From: Lentisphaeria bacterium UBA1724
GTDB lineage: Bacteria > Verrucomicrobiota > Lentisphaeria > Oligosphaerales > Oligosphaeraceae
Length of the DNA stretch: 8,935 nucleotides
Reading direction: 5' to 3'
NCBI GenBank assembly: GCA_002315885.1
Contig: DCIO01000073.1
Coordinates: 1-8,935, forward strand
Below, one piece after another: positions 1-6,285 of the stretch (its first letter is position 1; every line of letters starts with the position of its first letter). Both the position numbers and the translations under genes were made by a program. The notes under the pieces were generated by a model that worked only from the letters and a program-made list of their open reading frames with translations, was not told where the DNA came from and did not search any database.

Positions 1-1178
1 AGCATCAGAAAGGAATCCGTGGATTCCAACGCCCCAGCTAGTTCCTTCTGCAGCGCCTCCTCCATGAACCGCAGCGCGCCGAAGCCATGGGGCTGAAAGA
101 CCACGCCCACCGGCGCACCAAAACGCTCACGGGCAGTCCGGATGGACGCCGCAATTTTCTCGGGATTGTGCGCATAGTCGTTGATGACCGCCACCGCCGC
201 GCCTGTCTTGGTCAGCACCTCAAAGCGCTGACGGACGCCTTTGAAGGCGCCCATGGCTTTCGCGATGCGCGCGGGCTCCTCGTTGGGCATCGCCATGCGC
301 AGGACCGCATACACCGCGGAGCCATTCCACGCGCTATGCACCCCAGACTGAGTGCTCTCCACCTCGACACCATCGGCAGTAGTAAAGCGCATTCCCGAGG
401 GCAGTGCCTGATATCCCCGTGCCTGGCAATCGTAGGCAACGCATTTCCTTCCGTCTGCGGGACGCACTGCCAGGGCATTCTCGGGATAGCACCCGCCCTG
501 CTTGCAGCGCTCTAGAAATGCCCGGAAGACCCGCTCCAATTCGGCGGTCTCGTAATGGTCGTCACCCACATTGAGCACCAACCCGAAATCCGGCGAGAAC
601 TCGCTGATGGAATGGTCGCTTTCGTCAATTTCCGCCACGATGTACTCGGGTTTCCTACCTGGCGTCGCGAAGAAATTGCCTGGCGCGCTGGGAGTCTCGA
701 ATTCGGGGAGATACCCGCCGTCAATCAGCACCACGGATTTGCCCAAAGCCGCCACGGCGGAACCCATCCATCCCGTGACAGAAGTCTTGCCACAGGTCCC
801 CGCGATGCCAATCAGCGTCCCGCCGCATTGCGTACAGAGCTGGGAAAGGACATACGCACGGTGATAGACGGGCGTGTCGGGGGCCGCCAACTGGTCGGGA
901 TTATTTGGCTCGATGGCCGTGGTGAAGACAAAGGCGTCGGGATGGAATTCCCGGGGCCCCGAGCCATCCTGGGGATAGAGCGCAATCCCCTGAGCACGCA
1001 GGGCATCAAAGAGCCCCGCACGGGCGCTCTCGTTCAGCCCCCGATCGCTTCCCGCCACCTCATAGCCCATGTAACGCAAAAACTGCGCCACGCCACTCAT
1101 GCCAATGCCGCCAATACCCACCAAAAACACCCGCGCGGGTGCTTTCGGAAAATTTTTGCTGAAAATGATCTCTGCCAT
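1..1178 (-). CDS. murC: MurC-like Mur ligase (UDP-N-acetylmuramate--amino acid ligase), 3' end cut by window edge
   Basis: This gene is open from ATG at 1178 to the window edge (392 codons, no stop seen). Mur ligases join an amino acid to a UDP-muramic acid precursor using ATP in the cytoplasm; MurC adds the first residue, normally L-Ala. Seen: the N-terminal UDP-binding glycine motif GIGGIG (residues 21-26), the P-loop GTCGKTS (127-133), the acidic motif EIDESD (183-188), NVGDDH (203-208), GVHSAWN (279-285) before the C-terminal domain, FKGVRQRF (312-319), NDYAHNP (333-339) and FQPHG further on. The order and spacing match MurC rather than MurD/E/F. Oddities: the P-loop has Cys where MurC normally has His (GTHGKT), and the FQPH motif continues GFGALRF rather than the usual RYSR/RFSR type. 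The C-terminal domain is incomplete here; family length is about 450-490 residues. The ATG is preceded by AGGA with a 7-base gap. Mur ligase is near certain; MurC itself versus a MurC-like paralogue is less so. Confidence 0.85.
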   Translation of the reverse strand, partial: MAEIIFSKNFPKAPARVFLVGIGGIGMSGVAQFLRYMGYEVAGSDRGLNESARAGLFDALRAQGIALYPQDGSGPREFHPDAFVFTTAIEPNNPDQLAAPDTPVYHRAYVLSQLCTQCGGTLIGIAGTCGKTSVTGWMGSAVAALGKSVVLIDGGYLPEFETPSAPGNFFATPGRKPEYIVAEIDESDHSISEFSPDFGLVLNVGDDHYETAELERVFRAFLERCKQGGCYPENALAVRPADGRKCVAYDCQARGYQALPSGMRFTTADGVEVESTQSGVHSAWNGSAVYAVLRMAMPNEEPARIAKAMGAFKGVRQRFEVLTKTGAAVAVINDYAHNPEKIAASIRTARERFGAPVGVVFQPHGFGALRFMEEALQKELAGALESTDSFLM

Positions 1179-1185
1179 GGTATTA

Positions 1186-1193
1186 TCCTTTTT
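1186..1193 (-). promoter_or_regulatory. Ribosome binding site of the murC-like gene
   Basis: On the minus strand this reads AAAAAGGA, ending 7 bases before the ATG at 1178. This is a good Shine-Dalgarno spacing and supports that start. It lies directly downstream of the 12-base repeat array, whose units have a similar A-run after a G-rich part. Confidence 0.6.
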
Positions 1194-1195
1194 AC

Positions 1196-1228
1196 CTCGC
1201 CCTTTTTCTCGCCCTTTTTCTCGCCCTA
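1196..1228. repeat. 12-base tandem repeat, about 2.75 copies
   Basis: The unit CTCGCCCTTTTT occurs exactly at 1196-1207 and 1208-1219, followed by a partial copy CTCGCCCTA at 1220-1228. On the coding strand the unit is purine-rich (AAAAAGGGCGAG). It sits in the presumed leader of the murC-like gene, 18 bases upstream of the ATG, just before the ribosome binding site. Confidence 0.85.
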
Positions 1229-1232
1229 AAGG

Positions 1233-1345
1233 GCTCGCACAGGACAGATGGAGTTTCTAGCTTTCCAGGGTTCGAAGAGGAAGAAAGGCCCTCCCCCCCC
1301 CGAAATCCGGGAAGAGGAAGAAAAGCCCTTCTGTCCCGTGTGAGC
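1233..1345. repeat. 113-base intergenic segment with inverted ends, direct repeats and a C9 run
   Basis: The ends 1233-1248 (GCTCGCACAGGACAGA) and 1330-1345 (TCTGTCCCGTGTGAGC) are imperfect inverted repeats; GGACAGA/TCTGTCC is exact and the outer part aligns with small gaps. Inside are two 18-base direct repeats, 1274-1291 and 1311-1328 (GAAGAGGAAGAAAGGCCC and the same with one A for G), and a run of nine C at 1293-1301. No open frame of its own is convincing. It fills the gap between the exonuclease stop and the murC-like leader. It may be a small non-autonomous element or a folded RNA leader; the sequence alone does not decide. Confidence 0.5.
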
Positions 1346-1348
1346 GCT

Positions 1349-1951
1349 TTAGCGCGAAGAAATCGAAGCAATTTGTTCCAGCGTCACCGCATTCCATCCT
1401 GGGGCATTCAAGACTGTCTCCAGGAAAGTCCCACAGGCGACGGCATCGTAGAAGGCGTCGTGCGGTGCGCCCTCGGGGCAGCGACTCTTTTGGATGCCCG
1501 CCATTCCCAGATTGGGGATGAGGTTCTCCAGCTTGTAGTCCCGCTGCTTGGGGAATGCCTGCCGTGCGATGGTCAGGGTATCCACCCAGGGGCCGAATTG
1601 CTGCATTGGGAACTCCTGCGCCAGGATTCCCCGCTCCGTGGGGGCGTGATGCGCCACCAATGGGATCCCCTGCAAGTATGGCTTCAATGTCGGCCAGAGT
1701 TCCTGCAAGGTCGGCGCCTGTGACAACTCCTCCCGGAGTTGCGCCCACCGTCCAGGGGTATACGGATTGAAGGGATGCTCTTCGGGAACCCGCAGAAAGG
1801 ACTGGAAACTCCGTTCCATATCCACCCTGCCCTGATGGATGACCACCAGCCCAATCTGCCAAGGCATATTTAGCACCCCGGGCGCGCTGCCCGTGGTCTC
1901 GAAATCCAATGCCACGGCATCCATTTGCGAAAGTGGTTGCTGGAGATTCAT
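1349..1951 (-). CDS. DEDDh-type 3'-5' exonuclease (DnaQ/RNase T superfamily)
   Basis: The 200-residue product has a single exonuclease domain of the DnaQ fold, which removes nucleotides from 3' ends using two metal ions. Seen: motif I DFETTG (D16, E18), motif II VAHHAPTERGIL (99-110), DTL (124-126) with YKLENL (139-144), and motif III PHDAFYDA (163-170; H164, D169). The His five residues before the last Asp marks the DEDDh class. Oddity: the motif II position that is normally Asp is Glu106. The protein is a stand-alone nuclease with no polymerase, helicase or GIY-YIG fusion, so DNA repair or RNA trimming cannot be told apart. The ATG at 1951 overlaps the glycosyltransferase stop as ATGA. Another in-frame ATG at 1957 is possible but has GGA only three bases upstream, whereas 1951 has it nine bases upstream. 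A stop (TAA) lies at 1351-1349. Confidence 0.88.
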   Translation of the reverse strand: MNLQQPLSQMDAVALDFETTGSAPGVLNMPWQIGLVVIHQGRVDMERSFQSFLRVPEEHPFNPYTPGRWAQLREELSQAPTLQELWPTLKPYLQGIPLVAHHAPTERGILAQEFPMQQFGPWVDTLTIARQAFPKQRDYKLENLIPNLGMAGIQKSRCPEGAPHDAFYDAVACGTFLETVLNAPGWNAVTLEQIASISSR

Positions 1952-2634
1952 AGCCATTTGTCCAACAGCAAATCCGTAAGAATCTCCAGCGCGGCCCCCA
2001 TGCGCTGTCCCTTCGCCACCGAGTAATCCGTGTAGGCGATGTGCACCGGCATCTCCTTCCAACGCAACCCCGCCTGGCGCATCTGAACCAGGATTTCGCT
2101 GGCGTGGGCCATGCGGTCATCCTGCAGGGAGATTGCCTCCAGCGCCTTTCGGGAAAGCACCCGGAAGCCGTTGTGGGCATCCGTCAGCCAGACGCCCGTC
2201 AAAATGCCATTGACCACCCGGGCGATGCGCAAGGTCAGACGGCGCTTGGCGGGCACCGCCAGGCGGTCCTCCTCCCGCAAAAAACGAGACCCTAAAACCA
2301 CGTCCGCCTCGCCTTTTTCCAGCATCTCCAATGCCTGAGGGATTGCGGAGGCGTCGTGCTGTCCATCCGCATCAAAATGCACCACCGCCTCCGCGCCATG
2401 GGCCAAAGCATAATCCGCGCCAGTCTGCAACGCCGCCCCCTGGCCACGATTCACCACATGACGCAAGACCACCACGGGCAACTCCTCCAGCACCAGCGCT
2501 TCGGGGGAGCCGTCATCCACCAGCACCACCCGATACCCCGCCTCCAGAAGGGGCGCGATGCTCTTGCGAACCACCGTAGCCTCCTCCTTGTAGCAGGGAA
2601 CCACGATAAATACTTTGGACGGAGAAATGCTCAT
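1948..2634 (-). CDS. Family 2 glycosyltransferase, polyprenyl-phosphate (DPM1-like) type
   Basis: The 228-residue product is a GT-A fold glycosyltransferase with no membrane segment, expected to move a sugar from a nucleotide donor to an acceptor, often a lipid phosphate, at the cytoplasmic membrane face. Seen: IVVPCYKEEATV near the N-terminus (10-21), VDDGS (39-43), NRGQGAALQTG (62-72), the metal-binding DADGQHD (88-94), GSRFL, and in the C-terminal half TDAHNGFR, DRMAHASEI and YTDYSVAKGQ. The DPM1-like group uses the NGFR-type motif for acceptor handling. From memory, proteins with the MAHASEI and YTxYSxxKGQ signature often sit beside a small DUF2304 membrane protein; none is in this window. 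I chose ATG 2634 because it starts just before the first beta strand; the frame is open further upstream only through the heptamer repeat and the end of the preceding gene. There is no clear Shine-Dalgarno. Its TGA overlaps the exonuclease ATG. Confidence 0.9.
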   Translation of the reverse strand: MSISPSKVFIVVPCYKEEATVVRKSIAPLLEAGYRVVLVDDGSPEALVLEELPVVVLRHVVNRGQGAALQTGADYALAHGAEAVVHFDADGQHDASAIPQALEMLEKGEADVVLGSRFLREEDRLAVPAKRRLTLRIARVVNGILTGVWLTDAHNGFRVLSRKALEAISLQDDRMAHASEILVQMRQAGLRWKEMPVHIAYTDYSVAKGQRMGAALEILTDLLLDKWL

Positions 2635-2658
2635 GCGTACAATATAATCTCGCCCCCC

Positions 2659-2690
2659 AATCCAGAATCCAGAATCATGAATCCAGAATC
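2659..2690. repeat. Heptanucleotide tandem repeat (AATCCAG), about 4.5 units
   Basis: Units of seven bases run AATCCAG, AATCCAG, AATCATG, AATCCAG, AATC; on the minus strand the unit reads CTGGATT. The array ends at 2690, the last base of the TAG stop of the 1131-residue gene, and fills most of the 55-base gap before the glycosyltransferase ATG. Units are exact except the third, which differs at two positions. Confidence 0.85.
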
Positions 2691-5600
2691 TACCGGAAGT
2701 ATCCCCTGCCGATTTCCCAATCGGTGGTCTTCTGGAAAACACCGTTCTGGACCTCGAAGAGTTCACCAGCGTCCTCTTCCCTCTCCTCATCCAGCCAGGT
2801 GGGCCCGATGAAGCGCTGAGTCTCGGCAGAGGGCTCTGCGGGGGTCAGCGTGATGACCGCAGCCGCATCCCATACGGGCTTCGCCCAGAAGCCCGTCCCC
2901 GCAGGGAGAGTGCCAGTGGAAACGGCCTGATAAGAACCCGTCTCTGCGACGGCGGGGACGCCGTCGGTACACCCTTGATAGATGTAGATTTCAGTACAGC
3001 CCAACGCAGTGCAGAGTTGTTCGACATCCGCGGTGCCTGGCAGAGACAGCGCATGCCACTGTCCAGGAGTCAAATCCTGCCAGCATCCCGCCACCGTGAC
3101 CTGGAGGTACTCGGCGTATTCCTTGGGCTGACTCGGTGCCGTGGAGGCATTCAACAGCACTTCCACAGGCATCTCCGCCTCGCCAGCGCACACCGTCACC
3201 GTGATTTCCTTAGGAACCGTATATTCCCCATCGGAGACCTGCGCGGTCAGAACCACCTGGCCGGCATCCCGGAGTCCGGGCGTCAGCATCAGCTGATTGC
3301 CTTCCACACTCGCCCAACTCGGCGCGCCTTCCTGAAGAGAATAGACCAACTGCTCCACCATGTTATCCACATCCGTGGCAACCAGTGTGATAGATGCGGC
3401 CTCCAGGGCATTCACCGACACTTCCGACGGCGTCTGTTCATCATCCCACACGGGCGGGTCATTCACGGGCTTCACGGTAACCCCCAGTGTCCTGGTAATC
3501 GTGACACTCCCATCCGAAAGAGTCAAAGTGACTTGGTCTTCGCCACTGAAATCCTGTTCGGGAGTATAGAAAAGCTTATAGAATGGACTCCCTTTGGCAG
3601 GAGTAACCATCTTCGCCGTACCATGACCCGGCTGCACAAAAATTCTTGCCACCAGGGCGTTGTCATCGGCATCCTTCATATACAACGAAAATTCCTTTTC
3701 TGTGTCCTCCAGGGTCTCACCGAGGCTGGTAACTCCGAAGTAAGGGGCTTGGTTCGACCACTGTGAATCCGTCCACTGGAAAAGATTGACGCTCTGATTT
3801 TCCGCCGTCGTGGTACCGCCCTTCTCCATATCCGCGGCAGTGGAAAGCACCGCATATTGTGCAGATGGACTGACGGCACTCTTCAGCACATCCCGGACCA
3901 CACCAGGCGTCAGGCATGTCGCAACTACTGGCGCGGATTTCTTCAAGATGTCCACATCCAGACTGTAGAGAGATGCCTTTGCACCCGCCTCTTCAGGCAC
4001 CGCAGTCCACATCACCCGACGGCCATTCGACGAAAAAACCACATTCTGGGCATTCGAGGGAATCGCCGATAACGTGAATTGGACGCTGGTACTGGTGCTT
4101 TTCGCACCGTGGAAGCACCCAGCCGTGTCCTGGTAGAGCAACTGCAGGCCATCCTGGGTCATGCCAAATAGCCTGGAAACATTCTTCGCATAATCCAGGG
4201 ATTCCTCCCCGAAGCGATACGACACCTTCAACGTCGTCCCCTCAATCCACGCCATGGTGGCGCCATCCGCGGAAATCCGCACATCCTGACAGGTGTCGGC
4301 AATCTTGGTGAAAGTCGTGCCATGATCCGAAGAGAACTTCAATGCGCCATCCTGAATCACCGCCACGTGCCCATCCTGGGAAATCACAACTTCCGAAACA
4401 CCACCTCCCAATAACAACACGTCATTGCGGTAGAATGCACCCTGGGCATCCGCCCAATAAACCACAGTGCCGTCCTGGGATGCCACCGCCAATTTCGTCA
4501 TCTTGCCATCCAGGAGCTTCTGCCAGATTTTGCTCGACACCCCGTAGTTCCAGAATTCCATGTCATCCTGTTTGTCTCCCATGGCATTCGTTACCACGCC
4601 GATGGACTCTGAATTGGGGAAATGCAAGTCAGTATATCGGCAGGCGTACCCCTTATCCACGGCCGCCGTCAAATTCACAAAATCCGAGACCACCAATGTC
4701 AAAACACTGGAATACCCCGAATTCAACGTGAGGCGGATTTGGCAAGATGCTCCAGAGGTGGATTGCGACTTGAAACTCCAGGGCAAGGAGGAGACCGAAT
4801 ACGCCTCCCCACACTGGACTTCTTCCCCATCATTCGTGACAATCGTCCCAGGAAGTCCTGCGATCTCATCATCCACGAACTCCCAACGAATCGTCGTATC
4901 CTCGGAAGCGCCATTGACCACAAAACCCAATTTCTCAGCAGAATCCGTCAAAAAATACTGTCTGTCTTCTTCCATAAAAATTGCTGCACCGCAATCCGCA
5001 CGCCACAATGCGCCCGCGTCATCCACGTATGCGACATACCGACCATTGGGAGAAATCGCAGGCTGACTGGACGAGATGTTCTGGTTTCCTTGAGTCCCTT
5101 GAGTCCCTTGAGACACGACCTCCGCCACGCCTTGTGAGAGGTCATATCGGTAAATGCACCCATTCTGGCGATATGCCACGAACTGACCGTTGGCGGAAAT
5201 GGCAGGAGCGGTGGCGCCCTCCGTGCCGACCAGCGTCTTGAAGGAATACATCCCAGCGGAGTCCCGCAAGGCCACACGCAGTTTCGGCACGTTTGCCTCC
5301 GCAAAACGATAGACCACCACACCACCGTCCGCAGAGGCACAGACTGCGTGCTGGTCTTTCAGGAAACCGCCATTGAAGAGCCCCAGCACTTCTCGGTCCC
5401 CCACCTCCTCCAGGTCCTCGCTTTCACCGGTCTCCAGGTCGTATTTCCGCAGAAGCAGACGAGTATTGTCGTCCTCTTGGACCGCCAAGTAGAAGAGCGA
5501 CTGAAAATCCGAAGTCACCGCGGGATCGAGCCCCGTATTCTTTTCCAAGGAAAACTTCTCGCCTTCCGGGGTAAAAACCGACTGGTTGAAAGAGCCCAGG

Positions 5601-6085
5601 TTTGATTCGCCGGTGCCACAATAAAGCATCGCCTTTCCGGCCTCGGAGAGATAAATCCGTTGGGTGCCAATTGACGGGGCGAACTTCAAACCCTCGGGAC
5701 CATAATAGTGCACACAAGATTTCACCACATTGGCACCGGTTTTATCCTTGCTTACGCACCAGAACTGGCTGCCGTCAGAAGGCCCAACCAGATTCTGTGC
5801 AGCCCAGGGCCATCCAAAAAGATTCGGGATATTCTCATAGGCGGAAATCAATACCACGCTATCATCATGAACCAAATACGCACCTCGATAGGCCTCGTCT
5901 GCTTTATCCGCAGGGCTGAAAATCACCGCAATACCACCATCGTCCAATACCTGCTCCACCGAACGGGCGCTTGTCCCGAGTTTCTCTTCACCTAGACGGA
6001 CAACCTCAATGTTCGCAGCAAACCCCGCCCACGAAAAACAGAAGGCCAACAAGACATAAATCGGATTGACAAAAGTGCTTTTCAT
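2690..6085 (-). CDS. Large exported multidomain protein: two propeller-like regions, Ig/cadherin-like domains, C-terminal module
   Basis: I do not recognise a named gene. The 1131-residue product starts with a typical signal peptide (charged K2, hydrophobic 9-23, likely cleavage after FA-A near 23-24), so it is exported. Residues about 130-370 contain repeats of the TolB/WD40 type (AISANGQFVAYRQ at 295-307, AISPNGRYVAYVD at 343-355). Residues about 385-470 look Ig-like. Residues about 535-750 hold a second set of propeller-like repeats (SQDGTVVYW, SQDGHVAVI, SADGATMAWI, TQDGLQLLY, SSNGRRVMW). Residues about 778-876 match the tandem Ig/cadherin-type repeat with a YTPEQDFSGEDQ core and a closing VNDPP, and 877-966 a dystroglycan-type cadherin-like domain (PSWASVEGNQLML). 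The tail (988-1131) has LTPGQWHALSLP, LPAGTGFW and a terminal GRGYFR, resembling C-terminal modules of PVC-group secreted proteins. No transmembrane anchor, LPXTG or PEP-CTERM tail is visible. A surface-binding or adhesive role is inference. No Shine-Dalgarno precedes ATG 6085. Confidence 0.85.
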   Translation of the reverse strand: MKSTFVNPIYVLLAFCFSWAGFAANIEVVRLGEEKLGTSARSVEQVLDDGGIAVIFSPADKADEAYRGAYLVHDDSVVLISAYENIPNLFGWPWAAQNLVGPSDGSQFWCVSKDKTGANVVKSCVHYYGPEGLKFAPSIGTQRIYLSEAGKAMLYCGTGESNLGSFNQSVFTPEGEKFSLEKNTGLDPAVTSDFQSLFYLAVQEDDNTRLLLRKYDLETGESEDLEEVGDREVLGLFNGGFLKDQHAVCASADGGVVVYRFAEANVPKLRVALRDSAGMYSFKTLVGTEGATAPAISANGQFVAYRQNGCIYRYDLSQGVAEVVSQGTQGTQGNQNISSSQPAISPNGRYVAYVDDAGALWRADCGAAIFMEEDRQYFLTDSAEKLGFVVNGASEDTTIRWEFVDDEIAGLPGTIVTNDGEEVQCGEAYSVSSLPWSFKSQSTSGASCQIRLTLNSGYSSVLTLVVSDFVNLTAAVDKGYACRYTDLHFPNSESIGVVTNAMGDKQDDMEFWNYGVSSKIWQKLLDGKMTKLAVASQDGTVVYWADAQGAFYRNDVLLLGGGVSEVVISQDGHVAVIQDGALKFSSDHGTTFTKIADTCQDVRISADGATMAWIEGTTLKVSYRFGEESLDYAKNVSRLFGMTQDGLQLLYQDTAGCFHGAKSTSTSVQFTLSAIPSNAQNVVFSSNGRRVMWTAVPEEAGAKASLYSLDVDILKKSAPVVATCLTPGVVRDVLKSAVSPSAQYAVLSTAADMEKGGTTTAENQSVNLFQWTDSQWSNQAPYFGVTSLGETLEDTEKEFSLYMKDADDNALVARIFVQPGHGTAKMVTPAKGSPFYKLFYTPEQDFSGEDQVTLTLSDGSVTITRTLGVTVKPVNDPPVWDDEQTPSEVSVNALEAASITLVATDVDNMVEQLVYSLQEGAPSWASVEGNQLMLTPGLRDAGQVVLTAQVSDGEYTVPKEITVTVCAGEAEMPVEVLLNASTAPSQPKEYAEYLQVTVAGCWQDLTPGQWHALSLPGTADVEQLCTALGCTEIYIYQGCTDGVPAVAETGSYQAVSTGTLPAGTGFWAKPVWDAAAVITLTPAEPSAETQRFIGPTWLDEEREEDAGELFEVQNGVFQKTTDWEIGRGYFR
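2947..2966. repeat. Dispersed GC-rich palindrome, copy A (inside a coding region)
   Basis: Perfect 8-base arms CGACGGCG and CGCCGTCG surround a GGGA loop. The same 20 bases recur at 6266-6285, and both copies are followed by one variable base and TAC. This copy lies in frame in the C-terminal module of the 1131-residue protein and encodes DGVPAV (residues 1041-1046). Confidence 0.85.
5088..5114. repeat. 9-base in-frame tandem repeat within the 1131-residue gene
   Basis: The unit CCTTGAGTC occurs at 5088-5096 and 5097-5105, with CCTTGAGAC at 5106-5114. In the protein it gives SQGTQGTQG (about residues 325-333), a loop between two propeller-like blades. A unit of nine keeps the frame, so copy-number change would alter loop length only. 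Confidence 0.85.
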
Positions 6086-6163
6086 GGTGAATTAGAAACG
6101 ACAAGAGAAATAGAGTCCCTGTGACATGTATGATTCGGGATTCTTCAGTCCTAGCCCTATTTC

Positions 6164-6182
6164 ATTGAGTATTGAGAATTGA
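6164..6182. repeat. Heptanucleotide repeat (ATTGAGN), about 2.7 units
   Basis: ATTGAGT, ATTGAGA and ATTGA follow each other with a seven-base period. The array lies upstream of the 1131-residue gene and touches the foot of the hairpin at 6182-6226. It is a different heptamer from the one at the other end of that gene. Confidence 0.6.
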
Positions 6183-6229
6183 AAAGGGCTGTTGCTTCCC
6201 GTCAGAGGTCATGCAACAGCCCTTTTTTT
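6182..6229. terminator. Strong hairpin with T-tracts, bidirectional terminator candidate
   Basis: Arms AAAAGGGCTGTTGC (6182-6195) and GCAACAGCCCTTTT (6213-6226) pair over 14 bases with a 17-base loop. On the plus strand seven T follow GCCC (6223-6229); on the minus strand four T follow the stem. It lies 64 bases past the barrel gene stop and before the 1131-residue gene, so it likely ends transcription of the barrel gene. The minus-strand T-tract is short and the loop is long for a textbook terminator. Confidence 0.7.
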
Positions 6230-6265
6230 GCAATGTTCTGGCGCGGCCCCTGCCAGCGCCTTTCC

Positions 6266-6285
6266 CGACGGCGGGGACGCCGTCG
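6266..6285. repeat. Dispersed GC-rich palindrome, copy B (after the barrel gene stop)
   Basis: These 20 bases are identical to 2947-2966: arms CGACGGCG and CGCCGTCG around GGGA. The copy begins seven bases after the TAG stop of the barrel gene on the coding strand, in the 3' untranslated region and upstream of the terminator-like hairpin. As a transcript hairpin it could protect the mRNA 3' end, as REP elements do in enterobacteria; that role is inference. Confidence 0.85.

Noticed and set aside
555..1229. 224-codon plus-strand frame
   Set aside because: It is antisense to the Mur ligase motifs and ends in translated 12-base repeats.
1257..2180. 307-codon minus-strand frame across the exonuclease and glycosyltransferase
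   Set aside because: It is out of frame with two genes that have clear catalytic motifs, and its own translation is Gly/Arg/Pro-rich without domains.
2643..2648. TATAAT on the plus strand as a promoter
   Set aside because: No matching -35 box and no plus-strand gene downstream; AT-rich bases in a short gap explain it.
1196..2690. CRISPR array
   Set aside because: The repeats are short (7-18 bases), have no regular unique spacers and no cas gene is nearby.
2975..3766. 263-codon plus-strand frame
   Set aside because: It is antisense to cadherin-like domains of the 1131-residue gene, is His/Arg-rich and has no recognisable motif.
6107..6163. GAAATAG / CTATTTC inverted repeat upstream of the 1131-residue gene
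   Set aside because: Only seven AT-rich pairs separated by 43 bases, which is expected by chance.
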